DNA from: Croceivirga sp.
GTDB taxonomy: Bacteria > Bacteroidota > Bacteroidia > Flavobacteriales > Flavobacteriaceae
DNA: 64,000 bases
Assembly (NCBI GenBank): GCA_028284285.1
Contig: JANQSA010000055.1
Coordinates: 160,672-224,671 of the forward strand
Direction of reading: 5' to 3'
The notes below the pieces were generated by a model. It did no database searches. It was given only the letters and a program-made list of their open reading frames with translations, and was not told the origin of the DNA. A program made the translations under genes and the position numbers. Positions 53,427 through 62,942 of this stretch are shown here, piece by piece. Numbering within the stretch: the stretch's first letter is position 1; every line of letters begins with the position of its first letter.

Positions 53427-54917
53427 ATGAGTGAAAAATCCAAGAAGACCAGGGATAGACGACATGAAAAAATTATTGAAAATAAGGAACTGAATATTTG
53501 GGAAGCCCTTATTCCCGTTATCGCTCTGGTAGGCATGTTGGCCTACAATGTGTATGTATTTGGCGATGATGCGTTAAGTGGTTCCAATCAGTTCATTTTA
53601 CTTCTCGGCGGTGCTGTAGCCGCTGTTGTCGGCTTTTTCAACAAGGTTTCCTACAAGCAAATGTTGGCAGAGGTAGCCGAAAATGTTCGCTCCACCACCG
53701 GAGCCCTGCTTATCTTACTCATGGTGGGGGCGTTAGCGGGCACATGGCTGGTAAGCGGTATTATCCCCGCCATGATCTACTACGGCTTACAGATCTTAAA
53801 TCCCACTATTTTTCTCGCTGCCTGCGTCATCATCTGTGCCATTATTTCCATTGCTACGGGCAGTAGCTGGACGACAGCGGCAACGGTTGGAATAGCACTT
53901 ATTGGTATTGGTGAAGCCCTGGGGATCTCCCTGGGCATGACGGCAGGAGCCGTCCTTTCCGGCGCCTATTTTGGGGATAAAATGTCCCCGTTGAGCGATA
54001 CCACCAATCTGGCCCCTGCCATGGCGGGTGGAGAGCTGTTTTCACATATACGCTATATGGGATGGACCACCATTCCGACTATTTCCATTACCCTGCTGGT
54101 TTTTATTATCATCGGTTTTACTATAGATACCTCGGGAGTGGCCGATACCGATGCCATTCTAAGCACCATTGCTACCACTTTTAATATTAATGGTTGGTTA
54201 TTCATTGTGCCAGTAGTCGTCATTTTAATGATTGTAAAGAAAGCTCCGCCCCTTTTGGGGTTGTTGATCGGTACCTTGCTGGGCGGAGGGTTTGCCCTTA
54301 TTTTTCAACCGGATATTGTGGCCAAAATCGGTGGTGGGGAACTGTTGGATTTTGCTACCGCCTACAAGGGCATCCTGAATGCTATTACTGTGGATACCGC
54401 CATTGAAACCACGGACCCTGCTTTGAATGAACTGTTCTCTTCCGGTGGAATGGCGGGAATGTTAGGCACTATTTGGCTGATTGTCTGCGCTATGGTGTTC
54501 GGGGGTATTATGGACGGGATAGGTGCTTTGGAACGCATTACAAAATCATTGCTTAGCCTGGCAAAAACAACGTTTGGTCTATTTGCCAGTACGGTAGGTA
54601 GTTGCCTGGCATTAAATGTTACCGCCTCAGATCAATACCTTGCGATTGTGGTTCCGGGAAAAATGTTTTCCAAAGCCTACGAAGAAAGAGGACTGGCTCC
54701 GGAAAATCTCAGCCGGACGCTGGAAGATTCGGGAACAGTAACCTCGGTATTGGTACCCTGGAACACCTGTGGCGCCTATCACAGTGGTGTTTTAGGCGTT
54801 GCCGTTGGGGAATATTTCTTTTATGCCATATTTAACTGGCTTAGCCCTTTTATGACCTTGTTATTTGCTGCTTTGCAGATAAAAATAAAGCAATTGGTGC
54901 TTCCGGTTAAAGCGTAA
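53427..54917 (+). CDS. NhaC family Na+-coupled antiporter/transporter
   Basis: 496 residues with about 11-12 membrane segments after a charged 25-residue N-terminus. Family stretches include IATGSSWTTAATVGIALIGI, GAVLSGAYFGDKMSPLSDTT and LVPWNTCGAYHSGVLGVA. Named as a sodium/proton antiporter by family, but the NhaC superfamily also contains MetT, a predicted methionine transporter. The neighbouring sulfur amino-acid lyase and Lrp regulator favour an amino-acid substrate. Confidence 0.85.
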   Translation: MSEKSKKTRDRRHEKIIENKELNIWEALIPVIALVGMLAYNVYVFGDDALSGSNQFILLLGGAVAAVVGFFNKVSYKQMLAEVAENVRSTTGALLILLMVGALAGTWLVSGIIPAMIYYGLQILNPTIFLAACVIICAIISIATGSSWTTAATVGIALIGIGEALGISLGMTAGAVLSGAYFGDKMSPLSDTTNLAPAMAGGELFSHIRYMGWTTIPTISITLLVFIIIGFTIDTSGVADTDAILSTIATTFNINGWLFIVPVVVILMIVKKAPPLLGLLIGTLLGGGFALIFQPDIVAKIGGGELLDFATAYKGILNAITVDTAIETTDPALNELFSSGGMAGMLGTIWLIVCAMVFGGIMDGIGALERITKSLLSLAKTTFGLFASTVGSCLALNVTASDQYLAIVVPGKMFSKAYEERGLAPENLSRTLEDSGTVTSVLVPWNTCGAYHSGVLGVAVGEYFFYAIFNWLSPFMTLLFAALQIKIKQLVLPVKA

Positions 54918-54989
54918 TTTTCAAAGGATTCTGTTGGCATTGCGGTTGTACTTTTTTACCTTCACCCCACAAATAAAACTATACACATC

Positions 54990-55496
54990 ATGGCTACAGT
55001 AACCTTAAAAGGAACCGAAATACACACGCTCGGGAATCTCCCTGAAAACGGGACAACAGCGCCTAATTTCCAACTTACCAAAAACGACCTTAGTGAAGTG
55101 TCATTGGATGACTACTCCGGTCAAAAAGTGGTATTGAATATCTTCCCCAGTATTGATACCGGAACATGCGCACAATCCGTCAGGCAATTCAATCAGGAAG
55201 CCGCCGAATTGGAAAACACCAAAATTCTCTGTATCTCCCGGGATCTGCCTTTTGCCCAGGCACGTTTTTGCGGGGCTGAGGGGATTGACAAAGTGGAGAC
55301 CCTTTCCGATTTTCGGGATGGAAATTTTGGCAAGGCCTATCAGGTAGAATTTACCGATGGCCCCTTACAATCCCTCCATTCCCGTGCAGTGGTAGTGCTG
55401 GATGAAAATGGAACCGTGAAGTATTCCGAACAAGTCCCGGAAATCGTGGACGAACCCAACTACAAAGCTGCCCTTGAAGCATTGATGAATGCCTAA
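54990..55496 (+). CDS. tpx: Thiol peroxidase (atypical 2-Cys peroxiredoxin)
   Basis: 168 residues. Peroxidatic Cys60 is in SIDTGTCAQSVRQF and resolving Cys94 in ARFCGAEG, the Tpx arrangement. It reduces hydroperoxides using thioredoxin. Family length matches. Its 3' end overlaps dgkA by 8 bp, and the run continues into ftsK. Confidence 0.97.
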   Translation: MATVTLKGTEIHTLGNLPENGTTAPNFQLTKNDLSEVSLDDYSGQKVVLNIFPSIDTGTCAQSVRQFNQEAAELENTKILCISRDLPFAQARFCGAEGIDKVETLSDFRDGNFGKAYQVEFTDGPLQSLHSRAVVVLDENGTVKYSEQVPEIVDEPNYKAALEALMNA

Positions 55497-55854
55497 GGAG
55501 TCGTTTCTTGTCAACCGGATGAAAAGCATCCGGTTTGCCTTTAACGGACTTTTCCTGTTGGTTCGTACGGAGTCCAGCATTAAAATTCAGCTTGTCATTG
55601 GTATTTTGGTAACTGCGGCCGGTTTCTACTATGAGATATCGTTCACAGAGTGGGCGTTGCAATGTCTTTGTATTGGCATGGTGATGGGCATTGAGGGGGT
55701 TAACACCGCCATTGAAAAACTGGCGGATTACGTACATCCGCATCATAATCCTAAAATCGGGAGGTTGAAAGACATTTCGGCGGGAGCAGTGCTTTTGGTC
55801 TCCCTTATTGCCGTAGTTGTTGGACTTATCATCTACCTGCCTAAAGTTTTTTAG
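55489..55854 (+). CDS. dgkA: Diacylglycerol kinase family protein
   Basis: 121-residue integral membrane protein with three helices. GIEGVNTAIEKLADYVHPHH, then KIGRLKDISAGAVLL, is the DgkA/undecaprenol kinase signature with catalytic Glu/Asn residues. It phosphorylates diacylglycerol or undecaprenol. The start ATG lies inside the end of tpx (8-bp overlap). Confidence 0.93.
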   Translation: MPKESFLVNRMKSIRFAFNGLFLLVRTESSIKIQLVIGILVTAAGFYYEISFTEWALQCLCIGMVMGIEGVNTAIEKLADYVHPHHNPKIGRLKDISAGAVLLVSLIAVVVGLIIYLPKVF

Positions 55855-55883
55855 GAAAAGATCCCACAAACCGGTCGGAAACG

Positions 55884-55899
55884 TAAATTTGTAAATTTG
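55884..55899 (+). promoter_or_regulatory. Tandem -7 promoter boxes before ftsK
   Basis: TAAATTTG occurs twice head to tail (55884-55891 and 55892-55899), each an exact TAnnTTTG. The second ends 17 bases before the ftsK ATG. Confidence 0.55.
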
Positions 55900-55916
55900 T
55901 CCCTGATCCGCTAGCA

Positions 55917-58274
55917 ATGGCCAAGAAACGCAGAAAATCAAAAAAGGCATCGCCAAAACAAAAGCGAACCTTCAAACCGTCGAAGAAAAACACCATCATC
56001 TTTGGTAGCTTTCTCATTGTTTTGGGCCTTGCGTTGTTTTTCTCCTTTGTTTCCTTCTATTTTACCTGGCAGGAGGACCAAAGCCTTTTGTCTGAATTCT
56101 CAGATAGGAATGCCGAAGCCGAAAACCTGCTTAACAAGTTTGGCGCTGCGGTAAGCCATTTTTTTATGTACAAGGGATTTGGCCTGGCCTCCTTTGTGTT
56201 CCCCGTGCTGTTAGCCATTACCGGATTATACCTCTTTTTAGGCCTGGATGGTAAAAACCTGTGGAGCAAATGGATCTGGGGAATGTTAGGGATCCTATGG
56301 GCTTCTATCGCTTTTGGTTTCTTCTTTTTTGAACAACCGCTGTTGGGAGGAGTTGTAGGGTATGAAATGAATGATTTTCTGCAGGATTATACCGGAAAAA
56401 TTGGCGTGTTTCTGATCCTTGTCTTCACCTTGATCGTAATACTGGTACGCTTGTTCAATTTTTCTCCCGAAGCCATAGGCAACTATTTCCGGGCCATTAA
56501 CTTTTCAAAACCCAAGTCTCCTGTTGCAGCCTTAGGAGAGGACTCCATTGAACTGGATCTGGAGCCAGAAGAAACTGAGATCAAAGTAGATACTTATACC
56601 CATAAGAACGATATCCCCCCATTACAATCTGAAGCCGGTTTGGATGTGAATCTTCCGGAAATTGAGGAGAGTAACATTGCCTTAAAGGTGGAAAAAGTGT
56701 CACGGGAGAAAGAAGAAATTGATATCAAGGCCGAAAAACTGGTAAAGGACTTTGGGGAGTTCGACCCCAGGCTGGAATTGAACAACTATAAATTTCCGCC
56801 GCTCAATCTGCTGGATCCCCATGGCATGTCTGGCGGGATTACCATCAATCAGGAAGAGCTGGAGGAGAACAAAAATAAAATAGTTGCTACACTTAAAAAC
56901 TACAAAATTGGTATTGCACAAATAAAGGCTACCATTGGCCCCACGGTTACCCTCTATGAAATTGTCCCCGAAGCCGGTATTCGTATTTCCAAGATCAAAA
57001 ACCTTGAGGATGACATTGCCTTGTCCCTGGCCGCATTAGGGATCCGGATAATTGCCCCGATTCCCGGGAAAGGTACCATAGGTATAGAAGTACCCAACAA
57101 AAATGCAACCATTGTTTCCATGCGTTCCGTCATCGCCTCTACCAAATTCCAAAAGGCGGAAATGCAATTACCCGTCGCCTTTGGAAAAACCATAAGTAAT
57201 GAAACCTTTGTCGTGGATCTGGCAAAAATGCCTCATTTGTTAATGGCAGGCGCCACAGGCCAAGGAAAATCCGTGGGCCTGAATGCTGTAATTACTTCAC
57301 TACTGTACAAAAAACATCCTGCTGAAATCAAGTTTGTACTGGTAGATCCAAAAAAAGTGGAGCTTACCCTATACAACAAAATAGAACGGCATTTCCTGGC
57401 GAAATTACCCGATTCAGAGGAAGCCATTATAACGGACAATACGAAAGTAATCCACACTTTAAATTCGCTTTGTATTGAGATGGACCACCGTTATGAGCTG
57501 CTTAAATTAGCCATGGTGCGTAATATTAAGGAATACAACGCAAAATTCAAGGCCCGAAAACTAAACCCCAATGAGGGGCATAAGTTTTTACCCTATATCA
57601 TTCTGGTGATTGATGAGTTTGCCGACCTTATCATGACAGCGGGAAAAGAGGTGGAGGCACCCATTGCCCGCTTAGCGCAACTGGCCCGGGCTATTGGTAT
57701 TCATTTAATTATTGCTACACAACGGCCTTCCGTTAACGTGATCACCGGTATTATAAAGGCCAATTTCCCGGCACGAATTGCTTTCCGGGTTACCTCAAAG
57801 ATCGATTCCAGAACCATTTTGGATACGCAGGGTGCGGACCAGCTAATTGGCCGTGGTGATATGTTGTTTACCCAGGGTAATGATATTACCCGCCTGCAAT
57901 GCGCCTTTGTGGATACTCCTGAGATAGCCAAGATCACAGAATACATAGGGTCCCAAAGAGCTTACCCCGATGCGCATTTGCTACCGGAATATAGTAGCGA
58001 GGATTCTGGCACAGGAATTGATTATGAGATTAGCGAAAGGGATAGTATGTTCCGGGAAGCCGCGGAGGTTATTGTAAACGCACAGCAAGGTTCAGCCTCT
58101 TTAATTCAACGAAAGTTGAAGTTAGGGTATAACAGAGCTGGAAGGATCATCGATCAATTAGAGGCGGCGGGAATAGTTGGCCCTTTTGAGGGGAGTAAGG
58201 CCCGGCAGGTGCTGGTGCCGGATGTATTTGCCCTTGAGCAACTTTTGAATAATGAAACACAGAACAAAAATTAA
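55917..58274 (+). CDS. ftsK: DNA translocase FtsK/SpoIIIE
   Basis: 785 residues. A basic N-terminus and four or five membrane segments (up to about 185) anchor it at the septum. An acidic linker of about 130 residues follows, then the alpha/beta motor with Walker A GATGQGKSVGLN and Walker B VIDEFADLIM. The gamma winged helix at the C-terminus (SASLIQRKLKLGYNRAGRII) reads KOPS. It pumps chromosome ends during division. Linker shorter than in E. coli, usual for Bacteroidota. Confidence 0.97.
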   Translation: MAKKRRKSKKASPKQKRTFKPSKKNTIIFGSFLIVLGLALFFSFVSFYFTWQEDQSLLSEFSDRNAEAENLLNKFGAAVSHFFMYKGFGLASFVFPVLLAITGLYLFLGLDGKNLWSKWIWGMLGILWASIAFGFFFFEQPLLGGVVGYEMNDFLQDYTGKIGVFLILVFTLIVILVRLFNFSPEAIGNYFRAINFSKPKSPVAALGEDSIELDLEPEETEIKVDTYTHKNDIPPLQSEAGLDVNLPEIEESNIALKVEKVSREKEEIDIKAEKLVKDFGEFDPRLELNNYKFPPLNLLDPHGMSGGITINQEELEENKNKIVATLKNYKIGIAQIKATIGPTVTLYEIVPEAGIRISKIKNLEDDIALSLAALGIRIIAPIPGKGTIGIEVPNKNATIVSMRSVIASTKFQKAEMQLPVAFGKTISNETFVVDLAKMPHLLMAGATGQGKSVGLNAVITSLLYKKHPAEIKFVLVDPKKVELTLYNKIERHFLAKLPDSEEAIITDNTKVIHTLNSLCIEMDHRYELLKLAMVRNIKEYNAKFKARKLNPNEGHKFLPYIILVIDEFADLIMTAGKEVEAPIARLAQLARAIGIHLIIATQRPSVNVITGIIKANFPARIAFRVTSKIDSRTILDTQGADQLIGRGDMLFTQGNDITRLQCAFVDTPEIAKITEYIGSQRAYPDAHLLPEYSSEDSGTGIDYEISERDSMFREAAEVIVNAQQGSASLIQRKLKLGYNRAGRIIDQLEAAGIVGPFEGSKARQVLVPDVFALEQLLNNETQNKN

Positions 58275-58290
58275 TACAATACGGCACGAA

Positions 58291-58938
58291 ATGAACAGAA
58301 AAACACTAACCATATTGTCTTTGTTCGCCTTGATTTTAAGTGCTTCTGCCCAGAATTCCCAAAAGGCAAAAGCGCTGCTGGATGAGGTGTACAACAAAGT
58401 GGTTTCCTATGACAATATCACCATAGACTTCAAATATGCCCTGGAGAACGTGGAGACGAATACCAAGAGTGAAACCCGTGGCAACGCCACCCTGGAAGGG
58501 GATAAATACCTGGTAGAGTTGTTTGGCTCCAAACAGTTGTATGACGGTAAAAAGGTGTATACGGTGGTTCCTGACAATGAGGAAGTGACCATTGAGGATA
58601 AATCACAAGATGAGGAAACCGTTACCCCCTCAAAAATGTTGACCTTTTACCGCGAAGGACACAATTATGAATGGGATATTTTGCAAAATGTACTGGGAAG
58701 AAAAATTCAATATGTAAAATTAACGCCCATTGACTCCAACGCAGAGACCAAATCCATTTTGTTGGGTATTGACGCGGAGACCAAACATATCCATAAACTT
58801 ATTGAAACCGGTGAGAACGGCACAAAGACCACGATCACCGTTAATTCTTTCAAAACCAACCAACCCTTGTCAAAAAGCTTCTTTACTTTTGACGTGGCCA
58901 AATATGAAGATGAAGGCTATTATATCATTAGAAACTAA
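58291..58938 (+). CDS. LolA-like outer-membrane lipoprotein carrier protein
   Basis: 215 residues from the ATG at 58291. The signal peptide NRKTLTILSLFALILSASAQ fixes this start; the longer frame at 58252 lies inside ftsK. The mature part has the LolA/LolB-like half-barrel: KALLDEVYNKVVSYDNITID, TRGNATLEGDKYLVEL, GKKVYTVVPDNEEVTIED. It likely ferries lipoproteins through the periplasm and lies between ftsK and an LptF/G permease, an envelope-biogenesis context. Confidence 0.87.
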   Translation: MNRKTLTILSLFALILSASAQNSQKAKALLDEVYNKVVSYDNITIDFKYALENVETNTKSETRGNATLEGDKYLVELFGSKQLYDGKKVYTVVPDNEEVTIEDKSQDEETVTPSKMLTFYREGHNYEWDILQNVLGRKIQYVKLTPIDSNAETKSILLGIDAETKHIHKLIETGENGTKTTITVNSFKTNQPLSKSFFTFDVAKYEDEGYYIIRN

Positions 58939-59030
58939 CCCGGATGTTTTGCATTTCAGCGTATGCCGTTATCCATAACGCCCGGCATCTTCTTATTAGA
59001 AAGCAATAGTAATAAACAGAGGAAACTAGC

Positions 59031-60527
59031 GTGTTGCCCATTATAGACCGATACATTTTATCGCGTTTTCTGTATAACTTCTTCAGTTCTTTTGCCATTT
59101 TGATGGTCATTTTTATTTTTCAGACCGTCTGGTTGTTTATTGACGATTTGGCGGGGAAAGATCTGGATATCTGGATCATTGGTAAGTTCCTGTTGTATTA
59201 TATGCCCACCTTGATTGACAAGGTATTACCACTAACCGTACTCCTGGCCTCCCTCCTGACGTTTGGAACTTTTGCGGAAAACTATGAGTTTGCTGCCATG
59301 AAAGCCTCCGGGGTTTCCTTGCAAAAGGCCATGCGTAGTATTATTGTATTTGTACTTTTCTTAGGTGTGGGAGCCTTCTTTTTGGCCAACAACATCATTC
59401 CCGCATCGGAACAAAAAATCTTCAATATGCGACGCAATATTGCCAAAGTAAAGCCCGCTGCGGTAATTGTGGAAGGCGTTTTCAGCGATATTGAAGGAAC
59501 GGAGATGAATATGAAGGTGGCTAAAAAATCCGGGGAGAAAGATCAATACCTGGAAGATGTGATCATTCATCAAAAATCAGAAAATAAAGTAAATACTACT
59601 GTGATCAAGGCGAAGAGAGGAGAACTGATCAGTAGCGAAGCCTCAGATATCATTCAATTAGTACTGTACGAAGGGCACTACTATGAAGAAATACAACCAA
59701 AATCGCCGAAAAACCGCAGAAAGCGTCCCTTTACCCGCTCTACATTTGAAACGTACATCAAAAATATTGATGTTTCCGAGTTAAACAATCAAGACATTGA
59801 AGCGGAATCGGATATTATGACGGACAAGATGAAGAATGTGATACGGTTAAATAAGGATATCGATTCGCTGAAAGATAATAATCTTAGACAAGTAAAAGCC
59901 TTTTCCAAAAATATCTATACCCGGATGGGGGCCTTCCCCTTAAAAACACCGGACAGTCTGAAAAAATCCAAAGTAAAAAACAACCCATCAGACCTTTCTT
60001 CTCCAATTGATACCACGGCTAACCCCAACGATCTGCCTTCCCTGTTACCGCTGTGGCAACAATCTCAAATGCTAAATAACGCTAAAAGTTCGGTTGTAAA
60101 TATTTTGAATACCGTAAATGGGAAAAAGGAAGAGTTGGAAAAACGCTATGAGATTTACAACAGGCATATTTTATCATTACACAAGAAATTTGCCCTGGCG
60201 TTTTCCTGTATTATCCTCTTTTTTGTAGGTGCTCCTTTGGGGGCTATCATTAGAAAGGGTGGATTGGGACTGCCTATGGTAATTGCCATTATTTTGTTCC
60301 TTACCTATTATTTTATTGGTGTTTTTGCTGAGAACTCTGCCAAAAAAGGCGGACTAAACCCTGTATTTGCCGCCTGGCTCTCTACCCTTATTATGATGCC
60401 GCTTGGGGTCTATTTTACCAAACGCGCTACTGCGGACAGGGGATTGATGGGAGACGGTAATTTTATTCAAAGAATCACAGAATTTTTTAAGTTTAAAAAG
60501 AAAAAGAAGGCCAATGCTAAGCAGTGA
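59031..60527 (+). CDS. LptF/LptG family lipopolysaccharide export permease
   Basis: 498 residues with six membrane helices (three N-terminal to about residue 125, three C-terminal from about 385) around a large periplasmic jellyroll. LPIIDRYILSRFLYNFFSSF and the ENYEFAAMKASGVSLQKAMR coupling helix are typical. It works in the LptBFG ABC transporter; F or G cannot be assigned. No ATG is available at the conserved N-terminus; it starts at GTG 59031 (or TTG 59034). An inserted polar stretch at about 300-350 is longer than in E. coli. Confidence 0.9.
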   Translation: MLPIIDRYILSRFLYNFFSSFAILMVIFIFQTVWLFIDDLAGKDLDIWIIGKFLLYYMPTLIDKVLPLTVLLASLLTFGTFAENYEFAAMKASGVSLQKAMRSIIVFVLFLGVGAFFLANNIIPASEQKIFNMRRNIAKVKPAAVIVEGVFSDIEGTEMNMKVAKKSGEKDQYLEDVIIHQKSENKVNTTVIKAKRGELISSEASDIIQLVLYEGHYYEEIQPKSPKNRRKRPFTRSTFETYIKNIDVSELNNQDIEAESDIMTDKMKNVIRLNKDIDSLKDNNLRQVKAFSKNIYTRMGAFPLKTPDSLKKSKVKNNPSDLSSPIDTTANPNDLPSLLPLWQQSQMLNNAKSSVVNILNTVNGKKEELEKRYEIYNRHILSLHKKFALAFSCIILFFVGAPLGAIIRKGGLGLPMVIAIILFLTYYFIGVFAENSAKKGGLNPVFAAWLSTLIMMPLGVYFTKRATADRGLMGDGNFIQRITEFFKFKKKKKANAKQ

Positions 60528-61653
60528 AAGTGTAATCCAGCTCAATACCATTTCGGAAGCTATTGCAGATATCCGAAAAGGCAAAGTGATCATCGTAGTA
60601 GACGATGAGAACCGGGAAAATGAAGGAGACTTCCTGGCTGCCGCCGAACTCATTACTCCCGAAACTATCAATTTTATGGCTACTCACGGTCGGGGGCTTA
60701 TCTGTGTTCCTTTAACCGAAGGAAGATGCCGGGAATTGGGGTTACACAAAATGGTGGATCATAATACCGATCCCCTGGAGACGGCATTTACGGTCTCGGT
60801 GGACCTCCGTGGTGGTGGCGTAACCACCGGAATTTCCGCGGCAGACCGTGCCAAAACGGTTCTTGCCCTCACCCACGAGAATACCAAAGCGCACGAATTA
60901 GCGCGACCCGGACATATTTTTCCACTTATTGCCAAGGAGGGCGGGGTATTAAGGCGTACGGGGCACACGGAGGCAGCTATTGATTTTGCCAGGCTTGCCG
61001 GATTAAAACCTGCGGGAGTCATCGTAGAGATCATGAATGCAGATGGTAATATGGCACGGCTTCCGGAACTTCTGGAGGTGGCCCGGAAATTCGATCTTAA
61101 AATCGTTTCCATCGAAGATCTCATCGCCTATCGCATGGAGCACGATAGCTTGATTAAAAAAATGGAAGACTTTCCTATTCGTACTCGCTTTGGCGAATTC
61201 CGGTTACGGGCCTACAAGCAAACTACCAATGACCATATCCATATTGCGCTTACCAAAGGCAATTGGAAAAAAGGCGACCGCATCCTGACCCGGATTAATT
61301 CCACCCTGGTAAACAACGATATTTTAGGAACGCTTACCAATAACCCCGATGGCAAACTCCAGGACATGTTCAACGGGATCAATGAGGAGGAAAAAGGGGC
61401 TTTTGTCTTTATCAACCAGGATTCCAGATCTATTAACCTCTTATCGCGTTTAGCAGAGTTAAAGGAACTGCAATCCAAGGGCGACTATAAAGCGCCTAAA
61501 ATTGAGATGGATGCGAAAGACTTTGGGGTAGGCGCACAAATCCTTCACGATCTGAATATTACCAAAATCCGACTGCTGACCAATTCCCAACAGACCAAAC
61601 GGGTGGGACTCATTGGCTATGGGCTGGAGATTGTGGAATATGTACGGTATTAG
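60514..61653 (+). CDS. ribB: 3,4-dihydroxy-2-butanone-4-phosphate synthase fused to a degenerate GTP cyclohydrolase II domain
   Basis: 379 residues. The RibB domain (1-205) is intact: VDDENRENEGDFLAAAELI, THGRGLICVPL, RPGHIFPLIAKEGGVLRRTG HTEAA and AGVIVEIMNADG. The C-terminal half has the RibA fold but lacks the zinc cysteines: the RVHSEC...SLRCDCG motif is RINSTL...TLTNNPDG, and EGRNIGL is DSRSINL. It should therefore make only the C4 unit of riboflavin, and GTP cyclohydrolase II must be encoded elsewhere. It overlaps the LptF/G gene by 14 bp. Confidence 0.92.
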   Translation: MLSSESVIQLNTISEAIADIRKGKVIIVVDDENRENEGDFLAAAELITPETINFMATHGRGLICVPLTEGRCRELGLHKMVDHNTDPLETAFTVSVDLRGGGVTTGISAADRAKTVLALTHENTKAHELARPGHIFPLIAKEGGVLRRTGHTEAAIDFARLAGLKPAGVIVEIMNADGNMARLPELLEVARKFDLKIVSIEDLIAYRMEHDSLIKKMEDFPIRTRFGEFRLRAYKQTTNDHIHIALTKGNWKKGDRILTRINSTLVNNDILGTLTNNPDGKLQDMFNGINEEEKGAFVFINQDSRSINLLSRLAELKELQSKGDYKAPKIEMDAKDFGVGAQILHDLNITKIRLLTNSQQTKRVGLIGYGLEIVEYVRY

Positions 61654-61720
61654 GCACGAGAGAAGAGAGAAGAGAGAAAAGAGATCAGAGAAAAGACAAT
61701 AGACAAAAGGCGCCAGAAAA
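61654..61720. repeat. Purine-rich low-complexity tract
   Basis: Repeated AGAGAAGAGAGAAAAGAGA-type units after the ribB stop and before the convergent aminotransferase gene. Similar tracts are common intergenic filler in Bacteroidota. No hairpin. Confidence 0.5.
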
Positions 61721-61742
61721 ACCGGATCTCCGAATAGGAAAG

Positions 61743-62936
61743 CTAAATACACGCTTTGATAACCGATGCCATTTTAGTAGCGCGTTCTTTGACCTCACCT
61801 TCCGTCCAACCCAGTTTTATCAAACAGGAAATATTCCTCCCTACCCAATGGTCCGAAAAGGAAAAGTCGGCTGCATGGTAATCGGGCAACCGGTCTACAA
61901 CCTCCTGAGGAAGTCTCCCCAACGATTTTTTGTGTAGCAGATGCTCCCATTTACGGTAGTAATGCCAGTTATTGTCATACCAATAAAAGCAACTATCTAT
62001 ACCCGCTTTGCCCAGCATCTTATGTGCTTTTCCTGCAAGTTCCGCCGTAGGCAAAAAGAAATTGAAAAAGGAATAATTCTCAATTCCACCTTCCGGTACC
62101 GTTCTAAAGGTAACTTCACCTATGGGATTCAGGTGTTCCCTCAAAATAGTATAATTCTTTTCTTGAATCCCGACAAATTCGTCCAATCGTGCTATTTGCG
62201 CGCAACCTACTGCGGCATTTAACTCCGAAATACGAAAATTATAGCCCAAAAAAGGATGAGCTTCCGCTCCCCTGTCGTGGCCCACATGATCATGTCCGTG
62301 GTCTGAATATTTGTGAGCGTTTTCATAATAGGTGGTGGTATTCGTTATCAAAGCGCCTCCCTCACCACAAGTAATGGTCTTCACATAATCAAAGGAGAAA
62401 CAGCCCAAATCCCCAACACTTCCCAGGGGTTTCCCTTTGTAGGAGCCACCGATGGCCTGGCAGGCATCTTCTATTAACAACAGCTTGTTTTTTGAACAAA
62501 TTGCCGCAAGCGCATCCAAACAAGCCATGGAACCACACATATGCACTACCATCACGGCTTTGGTCTTTGACGTTATTGCCTTTTCTACTGATCCGGGATG
62601 TAAGGTCAGTGTGTCATCCACATCCACCAAAACCGGTACCGCGCCTAAAGCCAAGATGGATTCAAAACTGGCGACAAAAGTAAAGGTGGGAAGGATTACC
62701 TCATCCCCTGCTCCAATCCCGGCACTCGCCAAGGCCACGGTCAAGGCCGCCGTTCCACTACTGACCACATGGGCATATTTGGTTTGCATTCGCGCTGCAA
62801 GGGCTTGTTCCAGTTCTTTTGCCTTCCAATGCCCCTGCCGCCTACCATCAAACCCGTAGCGCATAAGGACCCCATTCTCCAAAACATCCTGTACCTGTTG
62901 CTTTTCTGCTTTTCCGAAGTATTCAAATCCTGGCAT
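61743..62936 (-). CDS. DegT/DnrJ/EryC1/StrS family aminotransferase
   Basis: 397-residue PLP enzyme. The PLP lysine is in CFSFDYVKTITCGEGGALIT; VSSGTAALTVALASAGIGAG and EVILPTFTFVASFESIL form the N-terminal cofactor region. Such enzymes aminate keto-sugars or make aminated polyketide or surface-sugar precursors. Its only co-oriented neighbour is a TauE/SafE permease gene 6 bp upstream, so it is not in a clear sugar cluster and the substrate is open. Confidence 0.9.
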   Translation of the reverse strand: MPGFEYFGKAEKQQVQDVLENGVLMRYGFDGRRQGHWKAKELEQALAARMQTKYAHVVSSGTAALTVALASAGIGAGDEVILPTFTFVASFESILALGAVPVLVDVDDTLTLHPGSVEKAITSKTKAVMVVHMCGSMACLDALAAICSKNKLLLIEDACQAIGGSYKGKPLGSVGDLGCFSFDYVKTITCGEGGALITNTTTYYENAHKYSDHGHDHVGHDRGAEAHPFLGYNFRISELNAAVGCAQIARLDEFVGIQEKNYTILREHLNPIGEVTFRTVPEGGIENYSFFNFFLPTAELAGKAHKMLGKAGIDSCFYWYDNNWHYYRKWEHLLHKKSLGRLPQEVVDRLPDYHAADFSFSDHWVGRNISCLIKLGWTEGEVKERATKMASVIKACI

Positions 62937-62942
62937 ATCTTG

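Noticed and set aside
60480..60520. FMN riboswitch before ribB
   Set aside because: ribB starts inside the preceding permease gene (14-bp overlap), so there is no leader to hold a riboswitch.
61654..61720. Purine-rich tract as triplex or regulatory site
   Set aside because: It lies between convergent 3' ends and looks like ordinary low-complexity intergenic sequence.
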